Origin: Neurospora crassa OR74A
Lineage: Eukaryota; Ascomycota; Sordariomycetes; Sordariales; Sordariaceae
NCBI RefSeq assembly: GCF_000182925.2
Contig: NC_026501.1
Span: 6,985,917 to 7,049,916 of the forward strand
Reading direction: 5' to 3'
DNA: 64,000 nt
The notes beneath the pieces were generated by a model. That model ran no database searches. It worked only from the letters and a program-made list of their open reading frames with translations, and was not told the origin of the DNA. Of this stretch, positions 44,781 to 55,389 are shown one piece after another. Position numbers and translations under genes: made by a program. The number at the start of each line of letters is the position of its first letter. Position 1 is the stretch's first letter.

Positions 44781-45689
44781 TCAGCCACAGCAAACAGTGG
44801 CATCCTCCACGCCCTGCAGCCTCGGCACCTCGTCCGTGAATCCATCACTCATCATCATGTCCTCCTCCTCCTCATCTCCACCACGAATCTCAAACTTGAC
44901 CGTCAACCAATCGCACAAGAACTTGCCGAGCAGCGCCCCGATCCAGATGCTGATGAGCACATAGCCATTGTAGTACATGGCCAGCAACATGATCAGATAC
45001 CCCAGGCCAAACATGACGGCGTGAATCAGGGCCCTTATCAGCTGCTGCAACGGACTGGCGCGGAACTTGAGGGTGGTGGTGGTCGTTGTCGTTGTTGTTG
45101 TTCTGCTGCTTCCCATGTATCCTCCTCTTCTCTTCCCGGTGGTGGTGACGGCGGACGTTGTGCACGCTAAAAGTCCAGCAGTCTTTGCTGCTGCTGCATC
45201 CGCAGTACCACATGATGATGGTGAAGCCTGTCGTTGTCGTGGTTGTTGACGCAGACATCGTTGTTGTTCGCTAATCAAGGCCGACCGTCTTCGAAAGTCA
45301 CGGACGATCCACTCATCGTATTCCTTGGCCAGCCGGCGCAGGAACTCGAGCATGACGACCATCAACATGATGCCGATGCAGGTGGCGGCGAAGGCGCCGC
45401 GCGTGGTGATGTGCCAGGACTGGTGGAGGAAGCAGGCATCGATGGTGTACCAGTTCCAGAGCATCTGGTTGGAAACATGTTAGTATTGATGTGCCTACGG
45501 TGTGAGTGGGAGTACCTAGAGGTAGGGATACAACGAGAATAGTATGTGGGATTGGTGCACGTATAAGAGAGGGTAGTTGGTTAACCACACGGGAAGAATA
45601 GAACATACCGAAATTTTACACGCCGGTCCGTTCATGTTCCCGTCTCCCATGTCCATTCGAGGTAAAAGGGTTGTGCCGTGTTGCGCCAT
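44781..45689 (-). CDS. CTR-family copper transporter
   Basis: High-affinity Cu(I) importer of the Ctr family. Two exons (45689-45609 and 45464-44781, intron 144 nt with GTATGT donor) give 254 residues. The N-terminus MAQHG...RMDMGDGNMNG has spaced methionines typical of copper capture. The hallmark CKISMLWNWYTIDACFL spans the splice junction. Three transmembrane helices follow, near residues 50-72, 165-187 and 190-210. They include the MxxxM selectivity motif (MLLAM) in helix 2 and GxxxG (GALLG) in helix 3, and the C-terminus carries CCG. The cytosolic loop between helices 1 and 2 is long and includes ten consecutive threonines. It is divergently paired with a metalloreductase gene, as expected for reduction-coupled copper uptake. 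Confidence 0.92.
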
Positions 45690-47363
45690 GGTTGGTTGGG
45701 GATGTGTGTGCGAAAAAAAAAAAAGGGTAAGGGGTGAAGCTGGAGTCGGCTTGGTGCTTGAATAGTGATGGCGGTTTGTGAGAGAAAAGATGAAGGATTC
45801 GTTCTCAATTTAGCCTCGTCTTTGAGCTCGTTTCTTGACGACGACTCCTTTCGATGTCCGTAGTCTATGTAATTGGGTATTTGAAAACCTTCTCAGTCAC
45901 ACTACTTGGTCCAACGGGTAGGACAAGGACCAATTGTTGGGTTCCCTAACCCAGCAGCTACTAGCTTGGAGTCAAGTAATGCAAGAGGACGGTTATGGTT
46001 CCATTCGTGAGGCTAGATAGCGTACAAAAGAGGCAGGAGATGAGGGGAAAAGAGCGGGAAAGAGGGAGAAAAGTGTCAATGGGTAGTGACTGAGTGAATG
46101 AGCAGGTATGAGTTGGAATCTCGGATGAAAACCTTCTTGTTCACGAGATGTTCCGTCCAGCCTCGCCATCAACGACGAATCTCTGGAGATGATTCAGGGG
46201 TCAATCGTCGGTACGTAGCTCTCCGTCCGCTATGGATATCACCAATGTCATCAAATCGGGGACATCATGACGGTTTCCCGGCCGAGTGTCGTTCGCCTGG
46301 AATATGAGCGCGCCGCGCCGAACGGGGAGCTCGTCTCGCCTCCATCCCATCATGTTTAGGGGGGGGGTTGAAGCCCCGAGTACCTGGGTCAATTGTTTCA
46401 ATCATCCAATGAAAAGCGAGTACTTCCCCATTTGTAGGGTCCACACACCACGCCGAAGTGGCCGAAACACGACCTTACGTTACACCGTCACTCCACTGTT
46501 GATTGCAAAAAAACGTGCTCAAAGATGCTCAACCACTGCAGCTGTGTCCAGACTCTAGCGTCATATCGTTTCTCTCTGGCCCCCCTTTCCGAGATAGAAT
46601 AAACACTCAAATTCTCTCGATGGCATGACCGAGAAGGCCGGGAATGAAGGCAAATTCTGCAGTGGCATGATATACAGCCAAGCCAAAAACATGCTCACCC
46701 GGTGGGAACCAATGGAGTATAAAAAATGGAAAAAAAACTGAAGGGGAGGGGGGGATTGAACACCAAACAGGCAATGAGAGGCGGTTTCCGGCTCACGGAA
46801 CACTATATTGTTGAAGATGAGTGATGTTCTGGATCCGATGGCGACAAGGAGTCAGCAACCAGGGAAACGAACACCGTTGCAATGGAAACTTGCTCAACTT
46901 TCTCGGCGCTCCACACCGTGCCCGCCGTGGTCGAACCCCGGCGATGTGAAACCAACTCAAACACGCAATCGGATCCGTTTCGTTTTCTTTTTGGAGATTC
47001 CAGAACACGGGGCTTGTTCAAGATCGATACCTCTAGGGACTGGAGCTACCGGGGCAGCAAGCGACGCGAGGTCCGGTTGTTATGACTTTTTTGATCGAGT
47101 CGACCGGTTGTTTTCCGGGGTGGAACATTGAAACTTCCACTTGTTATATCCATTCCCTTTTCCGCCTCGACAATGAGTTTGAATCATCTCGACAACAGGT
47201 TATAGAATTACCGGGCAACGAAACAACAATAACAACTTTACCAACAGCCAGCCACCAACTACCACACGCAAAACAAGGGCAGGGCACCTAACATAAACCC
47301 CGACTTCAATTTGCCTGGCTCGCTCGACATCCAACGGCCAACGGCCATTCTCTCTATCCCATC
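45690..47363. promoter_or_regulatory. Shared CTR/ferric reductase promoter with TGCTCA cluster
   Basis: 1.67 kb between two divergent metal-uptake genes. It contains five copies of the six-base core TGCTCA: 46099-46104 (reverse), 46516-46521, 46526-46531, 46692-46697 and 46891-46896. About 0.8 would be expected by chance. Two copies lie exactly 10 bp apart, one helical turn; the first reads CGTGCTCA. The core matches the TTTGCTCA/TGTGCTCA element of Mac1-type copper-sensing activators (family knowledge). No supported gene lies inside. Confidence 0.55.
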
Positions 47364-49403
47364 ATGACACCACCAAGTCAACCTCAGCTTTCCGCCAGAA
47401 TGATCCAAAACTTCACCGGCCAATCTAACCTTGAGTGGCATTGGGGCTACGCCTACCGTGTGGTCCCGTGCCAAAGCGACCCCGGCTCGTGCGCCTACCT
47501 GGAAGTCGTGTACTCCGCTCACGATCGGGGGATGCTTTACATGGGCATCTTCTGGGCGACCATTTTGGGCATCTTGCTCGTTTGGGGTGTTCTAAGGCGA
47601 CTTGGTGCTAGCGGGGGAAATGTCTCCAAGTATGAGATGCCCCTCGAGGAGGAAAAAGGGGCGCTTTCAACCGGGGAGGAGGTAGTCACCAAGCCTCGCT
47701 CGGTGGGGAGATTCACCAGGGCGATGAGGGCAGGGGGTGCCACGGGGAGGAGGTATCTCCTCTCAAGCCGCGGAGTAGTGAAGCCCGTTTTCGGCCAAGT
47801 CACCCGCCTCCAGGTTCTCATCCTCTTGGTCCTAGTCGGCTACCTCACCATCTGGACTTTCGTCGGCATCGTCTACGGCAAATGGATCACGCCCGTCAAG
47901 GGCCAGCCCGAGCACGTCAAAAACACGCGCACCTCCCTGGGGCCATGGGCCGACCGTATCGGCGTGCTCGCCTACGCCCTCACTCCGCTTTCGATCTTGC
48001 TCGCCAGCCGGGAATCCATCTTGTCCCTGATCACCGGCGTCCCCTACACCAGCTTCATGTTCCTCCACCGCTGGACGGGCCACATCATTCTCGTGCAGTC
48101 GATCCTGCACACCATCGGCTGGGTCGTCGTCGAGGCGCGCCTGTACCGCCCGCATCCGGACGTGTGGAACGCCTTCATCGCGCAGCCGTACGCCCGCTGG
48201 GGCGTGGTGGCGCTGGTGCTGCTTGTGCTGCTGTGGGTGGGCGCGCTGCAGTGGACCATCCGCCGCACGGGGTACGAGTTCTTCAGAAAGGCGCACTACG
48301 TCCTGGCTATGGTGTATATTGGCGCCGTGATTGGGCATTGGAAGAATTTGCAGTGCTTCTTGGTGCCCGGGTTGGTGCTGTGGTTTGTTGATCGCAGTGC
48401 CAGGCTGGTGAGGACGGCGTTGCTGCATTATGGGTATATCCCCAGCCAAGGCAGGGTCGGGTTCGCGGCGGCGCAGGCGGAGATAAAGTTTTGGAGGGAC
48501 GAGAAGCATGGGGATGTGGTCAGGTTGGACTTTGCGCACCCGCAGAGGGCGTGGAAGGTTGGCCAGCATTTCTTCTTGTGCTTCACTGAGGGGAGCATCT
48601 GGCAGAGTCACCCGTTTACGCCGCTGTCGTGGCCGGTGGAGGACGGAAAGGGTACTGTCACGCACTCGTACATCTTGCGGGCCAAGGGCGGAGAGACGAA
48701 GAAGTTGGCCAAGATTGTGCAGGATAAGCTCGCTGGTGCGCTGTCGGAGAAGGCGGCCACCCCCACGACCCCAGTTATCCTCCAGGGCCCCTATGGTGAG
48801 AGCATTGTTGAGGGAGTGACCCCCGACGTCAACGTCCTCTGCATTGCCGGCGGAACCGGTATCACTTATGTGCTTCCCCTCTTGATCGACTTGCTTCGGG
48901 ACAGGAACATGAACCCCGCAAGGAAAGTCGAGCTGGTTTGGGCCATGAAGAGGAGCGAAGACGTCCAATGGGTTGAGCCCGAGATGGAGGAGTTGCGCAG
49001 ACTCGGTGCTGTCCACGGTCTGATCATTCGCATTTTCGTCACGGATGATGATGGTGATGATGATGATGATGATGATGATGCCGCAAAGAGGGCCGCATCG
49101 GTCACTGGCTGCCGTGGGGGGTCGTCGCAGGAGGATGATGGCAGCATCAAGAGAGCGCCGAGGGTGTCTGCCCAAAGAGCCAGCAGCTCCACGGCGAGAG
49201 GAAGGCCGGATGTGACGACAGTGGTCAAGGATTTCGTCGAAGGTGTTGCTCAAGGCTCCACACGCGTGTTTGGTAGTGGGCCTCCGGGCATGATTGGTGC
49301 GCTGAGAAACGTCGTCGCTGACTGCAACTCTGGCTCGAAGGTCTGGAAGGGCGAGGACCGCTTTGATGTGCGGCTCGTATGTGATGACAGACTGGAGTGG
49401 TAG
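47364..49403 (+). CDS. Ferric/cupric reductase (FRE family)
   Basis: Plasma-membrane metalloreductase passing electrons from NADPH through FAD and two hemes to external Fe(III) or Cu(II). Intronless, 679 residues, ATG in good context (ATCATGAC). An N-terminal outside segment and one helix (about 50-75) precede the ferric-reductase core of six helices (about 150-345). Heme-ligand histidines lie in LHRWTGHIILVQSILHTIGW and in FRKAHYVLAMVYIGAVIGHW. The FAD-binding HPFTPLSW is near residue 415. NADPH-binding stretches are LQGPYGES and AGGTGITYV near 480-500, plus FGSGPPGM near the C-terminus. An Asp-rich insertion (DDDGDDDDDDDD) and a low-complexity segment lie at about 560-620, between NADPH motifs. 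It pairs with the adjacent copper transporter. Confidence 0.92.
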   Translation: MTPPSQPQLSARMIQNFTGQSNLEWHWGYAYRVVPCQSDPGSCAYLEVVYSAHDRGMLYMGIFWATILGILLVWGVLRRLGASGGNVSKYEMPLEEEKGALSTGEEVVTKPRSVGRFTRAMRAGGATGRRYLLSSRGVVKPVFGQVTRLQVLILLVLVGYLTIWTFVGIVYGKWITPVKGQPEHVKNTRTSLGPWADRIGVLAYALTPLSILLASRESILSLITGVPYTSFMFLHRWTGHIILVQSILHTIGWVVVEARLYRPHPDVWNAFIAQPYARWGVVALVLLVLLWVGALQWTIRRTGYEFFRKAHYVLAMVYIGAVIGHWKNLQCFLVPGLVLWFVDRSARLVRTALLHYGYIPSQGRVGFAAAQAEIKFWRDEKHGDVVRLDFAHPQRAWKVGQHFFLCFTEGSIWQSHPFTPLSWPVEDGKGTVTHSYILRAKGGETKKLAKIVQDKLAGALSEKAATPTTPVILQGPYGESIVEGVTPDVNVLCIAGGTGITYVLPLLIDLLRDRNMNPARKVELVWAMKRSEDVQWVEPEMEELRRLGAVHGLIIRIFVTDDDGDDDDDDDDAAKRAASVTGCRGGSSQEDDGSIKRAPRVSAQRASSSTARGRPDVTTVVKDFVEGVAQGSTRVFGSGPPGMIGALRNVVADCNSGSKVWKGEDRFDVRLVCDDRLEW

Positions 49404-50544
49404 TTTTCCTTGCTGTTTCTGATGAGATACCCCACTTTATGTTAGTTGCAATATTAGTGTATGAACAAACGACGAACTATGAGAATCCGATGCGCGTGAA
49501 GCCATTCTAATGAGACTTGCCCCATGTCGTGTGTACACTATGATGCTTGGAACAAGTAAACCAAATGATAGGGACGCAAATACTTTGGCTCTTCGATCTG
49601 GAGACTGGATGGCCACAGTCATATTGAACAAAGAGGGACTAGATATAGGTCAGATTTTTACACTACCTGTCATTCTCTTTGCAATTCATGGGCATCAATT
49701 GGGAAGATACTGCTGAGTGTCTCCCACCACGATTAACAACGGGAAAGAAATGTGGGTCCACCGTAATGTTGGGCAACGAGGGCGAACCTACCTAGTAGAG
49801 GCCCTTTCCTGAAATCAGATGCCCTATGATTGCAGGCACACAACATCGCTGGGCCAGATGTGAAGCGCAAGTATTCGTCGAGGTATTGACACGAGAACAA
49901 GATAGCTGGGACATGCAATAGGAGATGTGGTTGAATGGAAGATGTTGCCAAATTTGAAACGAATACAAGCGAAGTACAAGTGATTTTGGAAAGATAACGC
50001 CCGATTTGTCAAACATGTGCGGGCGGGACGAGGGACGGGACGAAGAGCCCGGGCGATTGCCCCTGGAAATTTCACATGCCATTTTGTACCTAGGCGCTGT
50101 GGGCATGCCCGATGCATGGGCCCCCGTTCGCTGAGTGACCACCCACTGGAGATCAGTTTTCTGCGGGGAAGCCCCCCCACCGCCTAAGTTCCACCGAAAC
50201 CGACATGTGCCGTCGTCATTTCCACCTGCCGTGGATCTGCCCGGCGCGCGGGAGCCTGTCAACGAACCCAATTTGGTCCCGTCTACACTCCATACACTAC
50301 ACCGTGACCTGAGCATTGTTCCAACACTACCTTGGTATTTTCATCCCACCCGTTCGTGAAGTCTCATCTTTTTGTTCTCTTTCCGATCTCGACTCTCGCC
50401 GCATCCTTCCCTTAGCGCCGCCCAATGAGCTACATGTAGAATACGACCGACACCTTTTGCTATTTTCTCGAGCGTGTGCAGCGCGCACTCCCATTTCGTC
50501 ATCCGTCCACTTTCCCAGCGAACCCCGTTTTGAGCCGAGGCACA
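49404..50544. other. Intergenic, no supported gene
   Basis: 3' flank of the reductase, then promoter/leader of the peroxisomal membrane protein gene. The minus-strand frames (49792-50316) show no domain. The last 200 bp are CT-rich. Confidence 0.4.
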
Positions 50545-51563
50545 ATGTCCAGCACCGCTCTCGAGAGCCTCAAGGTGCGACCACAACAACGCCAAAGCCC
50601 CTGCGAAAAGGCGCCCCAAATCCGAGATCGCCGAAGTTGACACATTTGCGTGTACAGGCCTACGTCGAACAAATAATTCTTGACCCCAAGAATCGCGACA
50701 TTCTTGCCATTGTCAAGGGTGCTCGCAATGGCGCCGTCTACGGAGCCAAGGTGCGGTTTCCGCACGCGCTGGTGTACGCCCACGTTCAGAGCCCACGACT
50801 TTGCTTTGTAACACTGAAACGAGACTGAACTGACGATGCGACAGCATGATGCTCCTATTCCGATCGGGGACGTGAGTTCACAATTTCCCTTTGCCCCTTT
50901 CCACTCCTACACGGACCTCCAGCTGACCATGTTCAAATCATTGCGCCAGTCTCCGTGAAAAAGCAAAACTCATCTTCCGCGCGACGAAAACCCACGCTAC
51001 CAATCTGGCAAAGTTCGCGACCATATACAAGACCGTCTGCTATCTTCTACGACATTACGGGACAACGCCTGGCAAGGAAGGCAAGCAGATACCCATACCC
51101 CACCCCCTTTGCGACGGCGCCAAAAGTCGAGCGCATGACCCGAGAGGACGTTGGCTTACACGGTTCCCTCTGGGATAAAAAAAAAATAGGTCCATATGAT
51201 AGCTTCTTCGCCGGTCTCCTCGGAGGCTACGTCGTCTTCGGTCAGCGATCGCGAAAGGGTAAAATCCCGAGCGTCAACCAGCAAATCGTCGTCTACGTCT
51301 TTGCGCGCGTGGTGCTGGCACTAGCCCGCCTGGCCGTCAAGCCCGGGTATGGATTGCCGGGCGTGTCCGAGCCCAACAACAGCACCGCTATCAGTCATTA
51401 TGCTTGGCCGGTATTTGCAGCTGTGTCATGGGCTAGCGTCATGCACCTGTTTAGGTGGCATGATGCCGAGCTGCAACCGAGTCTACGCAGTAGCATGGTG
51501 TACATTTACAGAGACGCGGATACCTGGGATGGGTTGCGCAACTTCCTTTGGCATAATAAATAA
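50545..51563 (+). CDS. Peroxisomal membrane protein PMP24/PXMP4
   Basis: Integral peroxisomal membrane protein of the PXMP4 (Tim17-like) family. Five exons reproduce the family alignment: 50545-50574 (30 nt), 50658-50773, 50845-50871 (27 nt), 50950-51125 and 51190-51563, total 240 residues. Exon 2 gives ARNGAVYGAKVRFPHALV. The 27-nt micro-exon supplies MMLLFRSG, then TLREKAKLIFRATKTH. Exon 5 gives FFAGLLGGYVVFG, VNQQIVVYVFARVVLALARL and the tail LQPSLRSSMVYIYRDAD...LWHNK. Introns 1-4 are 83, 71, 78 and 64 nt. The fourth has a weak donor (GTCGAG) and ends after a poly-A run (AAATAG). Its removal is required to join the two halves in frame. A frameshift at the A-run is the alternative. Confidence 0.85.
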
Positions 51564-52552
51564 GCGCGGCTCTACGTCCTGGAACATTGTTGGGATATCA
51601 CACGGGTCGGTTACTGCATTTCATCTTTACATATACTAATCGGCGCACATATGGCTGGCTTTGGATCGCCAACCAAGAGGTCAAGATGGTCATTGTATGT
51701 TTTTTCATTATTTTCTTCCCAGCATAGGGAGTGGTTTGGATTACTGGGTGGACTTAGCGCTTGCAAGGGAATTAAACAGGCTTTTGGACTCGGCAATGCC
51801 AGTAACCATGTCAATGTGTTGCTAGGTGGTTCGATAATCACGCGTATCCCTCGTCTGTCTATTTGTAGTGCAGGATGCACTGCATAGGTACCTACATCTC
51901 AGCAGCATCTACATACCTCTATGCTTAAAAAACAAAAAAAAAAAAAAAAAAAAAAAACAAATGATGAGTCAAGTCCAACAATAGAACGCCGAGGAAAAGG
52001 AGAGCAAAGAAGTCGTGACAAGGAGAAAAAAGCAGCATGTTCAGGATATTGAAGAGTACCTAGGAAAGGTCTAAAAAGGGTCCGAATTCCCAACGTTAAT
52101 ATAATGTAGAGCAGCACGAGGACGCCCCTATGCAGGTATCTCTGGGTGACTGCATCGTCCATGTCAGCCGGTAGACGGCAGACGGCAGACGGCGTTTGAT
52201 TCCGGCCCGACGCCGGCCTTGGTCTCCTTCATCGCATCTTACCTCTGTGCATGGATTTCGCGTTACCAGGCGCTGCCGGCATGGCCAGCACACCGCGATA
52301 CTCCTTCTCCTGCAAGTGTGGAGTCACACGCCAACCCCTATGGTTGAGACATCCCGCCACTCCTCCATCCCATCCCAACCAGCATCATCAGATTTCTAGG
52401 TGTCGTTATACTCGTCACGCCCCGATTGTTTTGCCTCAGACGGTCTACCGCGACCGTTCAGATGTCGCAACCAGCACGTATCGTAGCCAATCTACAAAAG
52501 TCGTTCATTCGTTCGTTCCTTCGGCCGGGCTGTTCCCCCCTCAATTCCCAGC
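51564..52552. other. Convergent 3' flanks with poly-A tract
   Basis: Between the 3' ends of the PMP24 gene and the 2EXR-like gene. Contains an A-rich tract at about 51926-51960. No coding signal recognised. Confidence 0.4.
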
Positions 52553-53839
52553 CTACCGGAATTCCCGAACCGAACCATGATGCGAGACGCTAGCAGTCGA
52601 TTGCCCTGAACTCAGCTTCTCGATCTTCCGCTTCCTCCTCCTCTTGTTGATGCTGTCGATAGCCATAAGCACAGGAATCGTCGGCGAAAAGATCACGACT
52701 GCGCTCCATCCAAACGCCCGAGAATGCACAATCTTTCGTCCGATGTCCTTCGCAAACTGCCGTTTTCGCTCAGCCGTAGGCTTCACATGCTCAGCGTCGT
52801 CGTCAGCGTCGTCGTCGTCCCGACTGCCAGTGCTCGCAAACGCAGCGCTGTACTCTTCCCATCCGCCGGTCCACCGAAAGCCGTGCGAACTAGGCGACGG
52901 GTGGTACCAGTACGGGATCCTCAACCGCTCATCCTTGTCGCCGCTACAATCGCGCACCTCGACCTTCCATCCGTATCCGCGCATCTCCTCCATCAACGCC
53001 TCGCACGACTCGCTGATCTCCCGGATCGGCCCGTCGTACTGAATATTCACGACGATCTCCCTCAGCCGCGTGAACTCCTCTCGCAGCGCCGTGTCCATGC
53101 TGCCAAGCAAAATCTCGCGGTCGTGCGGCCGGACCTTCCAAAATGAATGCCCTGGCCCAGACCAGCTGAGATCGAACTCGACAACCTCAACATTCGGACA
53201 CCTCCGCCAAAGACTCGGCAGCGCACCGGGCACCACGTTAGCGCGAAAGACCAAAGCATCAAGCTTGGCCGGAGACAGGCCCAGGAGGCCCTCGAATGAC
53301 CGGCGCGTCGGCCAGTCCAGGTATCGCTGCCCCGCTCCCGAGTCAAGCGGGAACGGGATGCACAAGTGGCGGAGAGAGGTCAGGTTGCGCGTCCCAATTC
53401 GGTCGATGAAGCCGCGCATGACATAGTTGGACTGCAGCTGGGCGGAGGGGAACCGGCACAGGGCAGGTGGTGCCCGGAATTGGTTGTGCGAGTAGAAGAC
53501 GGCGCTGGCTTCCGAGTGGATTTGTTTGCAGATGAGGAAGACGGTGAGCAGGCGGGAGGAAAGCGGCCAGCGCTTTCGCTCGTCGGCGTTGTCGAGGTGC
53601 ACCCGCACCACTGCACCACTCTTGGACTTGTCGCCGTCTCTCTGATCGTTCCGTTCTTCGTCGGTAGAGGTATGAATAATGATGGGCTCCGGAAAGACGA
53701 GGAGGGACTCGTAGATCTGGTTGCGTATCTCGCCGGGAAGGCGGAAAAGGTTGGGAGGTTTGTTGTTGTTGTTGTTGTTGTTGGACATGGTGGACGTGAA
53801 AATCATGGTTGCTTTAGGGTTGCCGAAGTCGCCAGCCAA
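52553..53839 (-). CDS. 2EXR/F-box-like fungal protein
   Basis: Single exon of 428 residues. The segment FRLPGEIRNQIYESLLVFPE near residue 33 is the opening of the fungal 2EXR (F-box-like) domain. LICKQIHSEASAVFYSHNQF near residue 105 follows, the second family hallmark. The middle region (about 145-300) has leucine-rich positions with Trp and Cys as in related proteins. The C-terminal third is charged and ends in basic residues (INKRRRKRKIE). A run of seven asparagines after MSNN (about residues 20-26) is encoded by TTG-complement repeats. The start may be the ATG at 53839 or the internal Met just before the Asn run. Family members are numerous in ascomycetes and mostly uncharacterised. Confidence 0.75.
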   Translation of the reverse strand: MAGDFGNPKATMIFTSTMSNNNNNNNKPPNLFRLPGEIRNQIYESLLVFPEPIIIHTSTDEERNDQRDGDKSKSGAVVRVHLDNADERKRWPLSSRLLTVFLICKQIHSEASAVFYSHNQFRAPPALCRFPSAQLQSNYVMRGFIDRIGTRNLTSLRHLCIPFPLDSGAGQRYLDWPTRRSFEGLLGLSPAKLDALVFRANVVPGALPSLWRRCPNVEVVEFDLSWSGPGHSFWKVRPHDREILLGSMDTALREEFTRLREIVVNIQYDGPIREISESCEALMEEMRGYGWKVEVRDCSGDKDERLRIPYWYHPSPSSHGFRWTGGWEEYSAAFASTGSRDDDDADDDAEHVKPTAERKRQFAKDIGRKIVHSRAFGWSAVVIFSPTIPVLMAIDSINKRRRKRKIEKLSSGQSTASVSHHGSVREFR

Positions 53840-55389
53840 GTCCCCTTTTCTTCCGTGTCCCTTCCTTTTCTATGGCGGTGCCATTTGATACGAAGGGAAA
53901 TCAAAATAACTGAGGCAGATTTGCTGATAAGAGAGTGAGAGAGAGGGGAGTCTAGGTAGAGACCAGGGCTGGATAGAAATGTGCGTGACTAGAGGCAGGT
54001 AGTAGGTAACAAGGTGCTGCGGTCGAGAGGAATAGGAAGTTGAAGGATGAGTCGTAAGATGGAGTGTGGGAGGGAAGGGCAAGAAAAGTCGGAGCCTTGG
54101 GGGAGGTGAGGAGATTCGAGGAGGGATCCATTAGGGTCGTGAGGGGTCTTGTCCAGCCAGACGGGATTGGCTGGATCAGCCCTACCTCGTGGCGATCCAA
54201 CGGGAGGTCCCTGCATGCCAAGCGGACGGTTGTCACTCCTGTCACTGTGACCAGGGGCCACGGGGCCTGTCTGGCCCTCCATTATCACCATGTCAACAAA
54301 GGTCCCGGGAGACGGCTGTCAAAACGCCATGTCCGAGTCTCGACTCCCTTTGAGGAAATATGACCATAAGGGCCCATCGGACAGCTCATTACCGTGAAAT
54401 GGCTTCACTGCCATAGCTAACACCTGCACGGTTCTTCTGGACGTAACAATGTGATGAGTGGGCGCTTATGCGCGATCGGCCAAGGGAGAGCGGTCCGAGT
54501 GGAAGTGGCCCTCGACCCGAATGGTACGCTATGCTGGCCCTAAAGTCCCTAATCATCACGAGTCTGTGGCTGGAGCCTCGAATTCATACCTCTAATATGC
54601 TGAGCTTTGCAAAGATAGGTACCTACCTGTCGAGATTGCAATGAGCTACTCAGCATCATAACCAAAGCCATTTGATAATCCTTTGCGATAGGGCTGGCCG
54701 GCTAAACATTCTAGCACATCATCAAGTCAGCGAGTCAAAGTCGAAAAAATTAGGTGCGGTCGTGATTGTTCAATGCTAACGAGTTCACAGAGTTGAGTCA
54801 AGAGCAGCACGACAGTCAGGCATGAGGCTCGTGAGGTTGTATCAACGCTAAGTACCGTACGCTTGCAGCTGTGATCATCAAAGGGAGTAACCGAAGCTCT
54901 CGTAGCACAGTATGACAGCATGTAAGGAGCCAATATCAAACCAAGAAACCCAAGACTTCTGGTATGCCCTCGGCCGGAAGCCCGCATTGAAATCCATGGG
55001 ATAGGTGGTCGACTGGTGCGATACAAGGCGGCCAGACGGGTAGTGCATACGTGCTACCAAACAGTATGAACCACAAACACTGAATGCGCAAAATGACTGG
55101 CATAAAATGACTGCGTTTGCTTCTTGTACGGTTTTGTGTTTCGTGGGGCAAGCCGGCCAAAGCAATTCCATTTCTTCTCTTGTTGCTTGTTTCGGAATCG
55201 AAGAGGGGGGATATGAAAGCAAATGGTTTACGCTCACTTCCAAGCCTCCCTCAGTCGCGGGTTTCTCTCTCTGGCACTGGGCAATACCTTCTTTCTCGAA
55301 ATTCAGCAGCAATTTCGCCCATCGAGGCCACAAAAATTAACGTCATTCGAGTCATCTATACGTGTATCTTTGGACTCTTTTGAACAAAA
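53840..55389. promoter_or_regulatory. Divergent promoter region, no gene seen
   Basis: Separates the 2EXR-like gene (-) from the single-pass membrane-protein gene (+). Open frames of up to 151 residues (54878-55333, -) are not supported by domains or splice structure. Confidence 0.4.

Noticed and set aside
47832-49253. 473-residue minus-strand frame
   Set aside because: Shadow of the ferric reductase gene; composition without domains, while the plus strand has all family motifs.
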